Assembly: GCA_943329505.2 (NCBI GenBank)
Contig: CALQED020000044.1
Coordinates: 1 to 8,123 of the forward strand
Direction of reading: 5' to 3'
Length of the DNA: 8,123 bases
Origin: Polynucleobacter meluiroseus
GTDB taxonomy: Bacteria > Pseudomonadota > Gammaproteobacteria > Burkholderiales > Burkholderiaceae
Shown here: positions 6,443-8,123 of the stretch, piece by piece
Layout of the letters: the number at the start of each line of letters is the position of its first letter
Position numbering within the stretch: the stretch's first letter is position 1
Notes under the pieces: generated by a model
Seen by the model: only the letters and a program-made list of their open reading frames with translations
Database searches by the model: none
Told to the model about the DNA's origin: nothing
Position numbers and translations under genes: made by a program

Positions 6443-7594
6443 GTTTACATGGGGCGCCCATTAAAGCTTCTGATGAGTAGTCTCACGATTGCTGTAGTTG
6501 CTGCAGCCTTAGTAGCCTGTTCAGGTAATTCACGCGTACGCAAGCCAGCCGAATTAGTTCCAGTAACGAATCAGTTTGATTTGCAGCCGGTCTGGTCGAC
6601 TAGCATTGGTTCATCTGAGACCTTTAACTTTCATCCGGTAGTGGCAGGGGATGCGGTTTATGTAGCATCACACCGTGGTAACTTGGCCAAAATTAATTTG
6701 GCCTCTGGCAGTAAGGCCTGGGAAATATCCGTGCCTGAGCGCTTAGCTATTGGCCCTGGGTCGGATGGCCGTATCACCGCTGCAGTGAGTATCAAAGGAA
6801 ATGTGTACGCTTATGACGATACTGGCAAGCCACTCTGGAATGTGAATGTGGGTAGCGAAGTATTAAGTGAGCCTGTGGTTGCTGGCGGTATTGTGGTGAT
6901 CCGCGCACTAGATAATCGCTTTATAGGTTTAGATGCTCAAACTGGTGTGCGAAAGTGGATCTATCAACGCCAGCAGTCCGCTTTGTCATTGCGTGTCGGC
7001 TATGGCATGTTGCCCATTAATAATGAAGTGATCGTGACTGGTTTTGCAGGCGGTCGTTTTGGCATGATTGCAATCGCAAATGGTGGTTTGATTTGGGAAA
7101 CCCCAGTGTCCTTTCCAAAAGGATTCTCAGAGATCGAACGTTTAAATGATGTGACTGCTAAGCCAAGTATGGATGGCGATCTGATTTGTGCGGTCTCTTA
7201 TCAAGGACGTATTGGCTGTGGCCAAGCGCGCACCGGAAACCTATTATGGTTTAAGGATTACTCTAGCTATACCGGCACTGCACAAGGGCCTAACTTAGTC
7301 TTTTCAGCAAACGAAAGGTCGTATGTGACTGCATTTGCAACGAAGGATGGCTCCCAGGCTTGGGAAAATACTCAACTGATGTTCCGTGATGTCGGTGAGC
7401 CTTTGGCGATTGGTAAAGTTTTGCTTATGGGCGATGCCCAAGGTTATGTCCATGCATTTTCACAGGCGAATGGTGAGTTGATTGCGCGTATGCGTCATGA
7501 CAGCAGTCCCATCTCAGCCGCTCCGATTGCCGTAGGCGGACTCATCTTGATTCAATCTCAGGGTGGAAAAATTGCGGCGTACAGTCCAAAATGA
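6437..7594 (+). CDS. bamB: Outer membrane assembly lipoprotein BamB
   Basis: BamB is a periplasm-facing, outer-membrane-anchored lipoprotein of the BAM complex that inserts beta-barrel proteins; it supports BamA. The precursor has a basic start (GRPLK), a hydrophobic stretch and the lipobox LVAC, making Cys28 the lipidated first residue of the mature protein. Ser29-Gly30 after the Cys gives no Asp retention signal, consistent with outer-membrane sorting. The rest is a PQQ-type beta-propeller: blade-end motifs recur at ASGSKAW (89-95), DDTGKPLW (127-134), AQTGVRKW (167-174), ANGGLIW (214-220), ARTGNLLW (264-271), KDGSQAW (303-309) and ANGELIA (344-350). Length, 385 residues, is normal. Translation may begin at GTG 6437 or ATG 6440. 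It overlaps yfgM upstream and der downstream (ATGA), a pattern of coupled translation. A similar quinoprotein dehydrogenase is excluded by size, lipobox and context. Confidence 0.96.
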   Translation: MMVYMGRPLKLLMSSLTIAVVAAALVACSGNSRVRKPAELVPVTNQFDLQPVWSTSIGSSETFNFHPVVAGDAVYVASHRGNLAKINLASGSKAWEISVPERLAIGPGSDGRITAAVSIKGNVYAYDDTGKPLWNVNVGSEVLSEPVVAGGIVVIRALDNRFIGLDAQTGVRKWIYQRQQSALSLRVGYGMLPINNEVIVTGFAGGRFGMIAIANGGLIWETPVSFPKGFSEIERLNDVTAKPSMDGDLICAVSYQGRIGCGQARTGNLLWFKDYSSYTGTAQGPNLVFSANERSYVTAFATKDGSQAWENTQLMFRDVGEPLAIGKVLLMGDAQGYVHAFSQANGELIARMRHDSSPISAAPIAVGGLILIQSQGGKIAAYSPK

Positions 7595-8123
7595 ACCCAG
7601 TCATCACTATTGTCGGTCGCCCCAATGTTGGGAAGTCGACACTCTTTAATCGCTTAACGCGTTCACGTGATGCACTAGTGGCTGATTTTTCTGGTTTAAC
7701 GAGAGATCGTCACTACGGTAAAGGCCGGATTGGCGAACGTGCTTTCATCTGCGTAGATACAGGTGGTTTTGAGCCTGTTGCCAAGACCGGCATTGTTGCG
7801 GAAATGGCTAAGCAAACCAAACAGGCTGTAGCAGAATCTGACATCGTGATTTTCTTGGTCGATGGCCGTTTAGGTATGGCACCGCAAGATCGGGTGATTG
7901 CTGATTTCTTACGTAAGACTGGTAGACCTATTATTCTGGCGGTCAATAAGACCGAGGGGATGCAAGCCGGGGTTGTGACTGCAGATTTTCATGAGCTAGG
8001 ATTAGGTGAGCCATTCCCGATTTCCTCTGCGCACGGTGATGGTGTCCGTGGTCTGCTCGATGATGCGCTTGATTCATTGGGCATTGCAGAGCCTGAGGAA
8101 GAAGAGTTAGCCAACGATCCAAA
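7591..8123 (+). CDS. der: Ribosome-assembly GTPase Der (EngA), 5' part
   Basis: Der has two tandem GTPase domains and a KH-like domain and acts in maturation of the 50S ribosomal subunit. The window holds the first 177 codons, covering the first G domain; the frame is open at the right edge, so the gene is cut by the window and not broken. G1 is GRPNVGKST (9-17), the G2 region is [10 protein letters not shown] (34-43), G3 is DTGG (56-59), G4 is NKTE (119-122) and G5 is SSAHGDG (145-151). After about 165 comes an acidic linker (EPEEEEL) toward the second domain. The G4 has Glu where most GTPases have Asp. The ATG overlaps the bamB stop by four bases (ATGA) and lacks a clear Shine-Dalgarno, so it probably depends on reinitiation after bamB. 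The order yfgM-bamB-der is widely conserved in beta- and gammaproteobacteria. Confidence 0.97.
   Translation, partial: MNPVITIVGRPNVGKSTLFNRLTRSRDALVADFSGLTRDRHYGKGRIGERAFICVDTGGFEPVAKTGIVAEMAKQTKQAVAESDIVIFLVDGRLGMAPQDRVIADFLRKTGRPIILAVNKTEGMQAGVVTADFHELGLGEPFPISSAHGDGVRGLLDDALDSLGIAEPEEEELANDP

Noticed and set aside
7713..7946. Minus-strand open frame opposite der
   Set aside because: It lies entirely within the der G domain, whose G1-G5 motifs are intact on the plus strand.
1..8123. A hidden novel system such as a defence island, mobile element, CRISPR array, retron or RNA gene
   Set aside because: Nearly all sequence is accounted for by core housekeeping genes in a known order. I saw no transposase, long repeat array, att-like duplication or tRNA/rRNA sequence.

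Overview
The window is a stretch of bacterial core genome. Protein character, moderate GC with AT-leaning third codon positions, and the gene order ndk-rlmN-ispG-hisS-yfgM-bamB-der point to a betaproteobacterium of the Burkholderiales. A small-genome freshwater type such as Polynucleobacter is the best guess. That placement is inferred from gene order and remembered family character, not from a database search.

Layout. Positions 1-330 (+) hold the 3' end of a gene of unknown function that enters from upstream. It converges on a minus-strand gene (405-1106) for a seven-helix Bax inhibitor-1/YccA-type membrane protein. Between them lies a perfect 15-bp inverted repeat (356-388) that looks like a shared two-way terminator. 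A 271-bp divergent spacer (1107-1377) carries candidate promoters for the membrane protein gene (-) and for ndk (+), plus short direct and inverted repeats.

From 1378 to the right edge all genes lie on the plus strand in one tightly packed cluster: ndk (nucleoside diphosphate kinase), rlmN (rRNA/tRNA adenine-C2 methyltransferase, TTG start), ispG (penultimate step of the MEP isoprenoid pathway), hisS (histidyl-tRNA synthetase), a YfgM-like membrane-anchored TPR protein, bamB (outer-membrane assembly lipoprotein) and the 5' part of der (ribosome-assembly GTPase, cut by the window end). Gaps are 31, 13, 23 and 73 bp, then two short overlaps (yfgM/bamB and bamB/der), which suggests cotranscription with translational coupling at the distal end. 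No intrinsic terminator with a T-run is visible inside the cluster.

The genes join nucleotide supply, translation accuracy and ribosome maturation (ndk, rlmN, hisS, der), isoprenoid precursors (ispG) and envelope protein export and assembly (yfgM, bamB). This is a known conserved neighbourhood. I see no mobile element, CRISPR array, tRNA/rRNA gene, toxin-antitoxin pair or defence gene, and no convincing undescribed system. The points worth a second look are small: the missing pilF/rodZ-type genes between rlmN and ispG, an in-frame 9-bp tandem repeat in the 5' end of hisS, a hairpin just before the TTG start of rlmN, repeats in the divergent promoter region, and the unidentified partial gene at the left edge.
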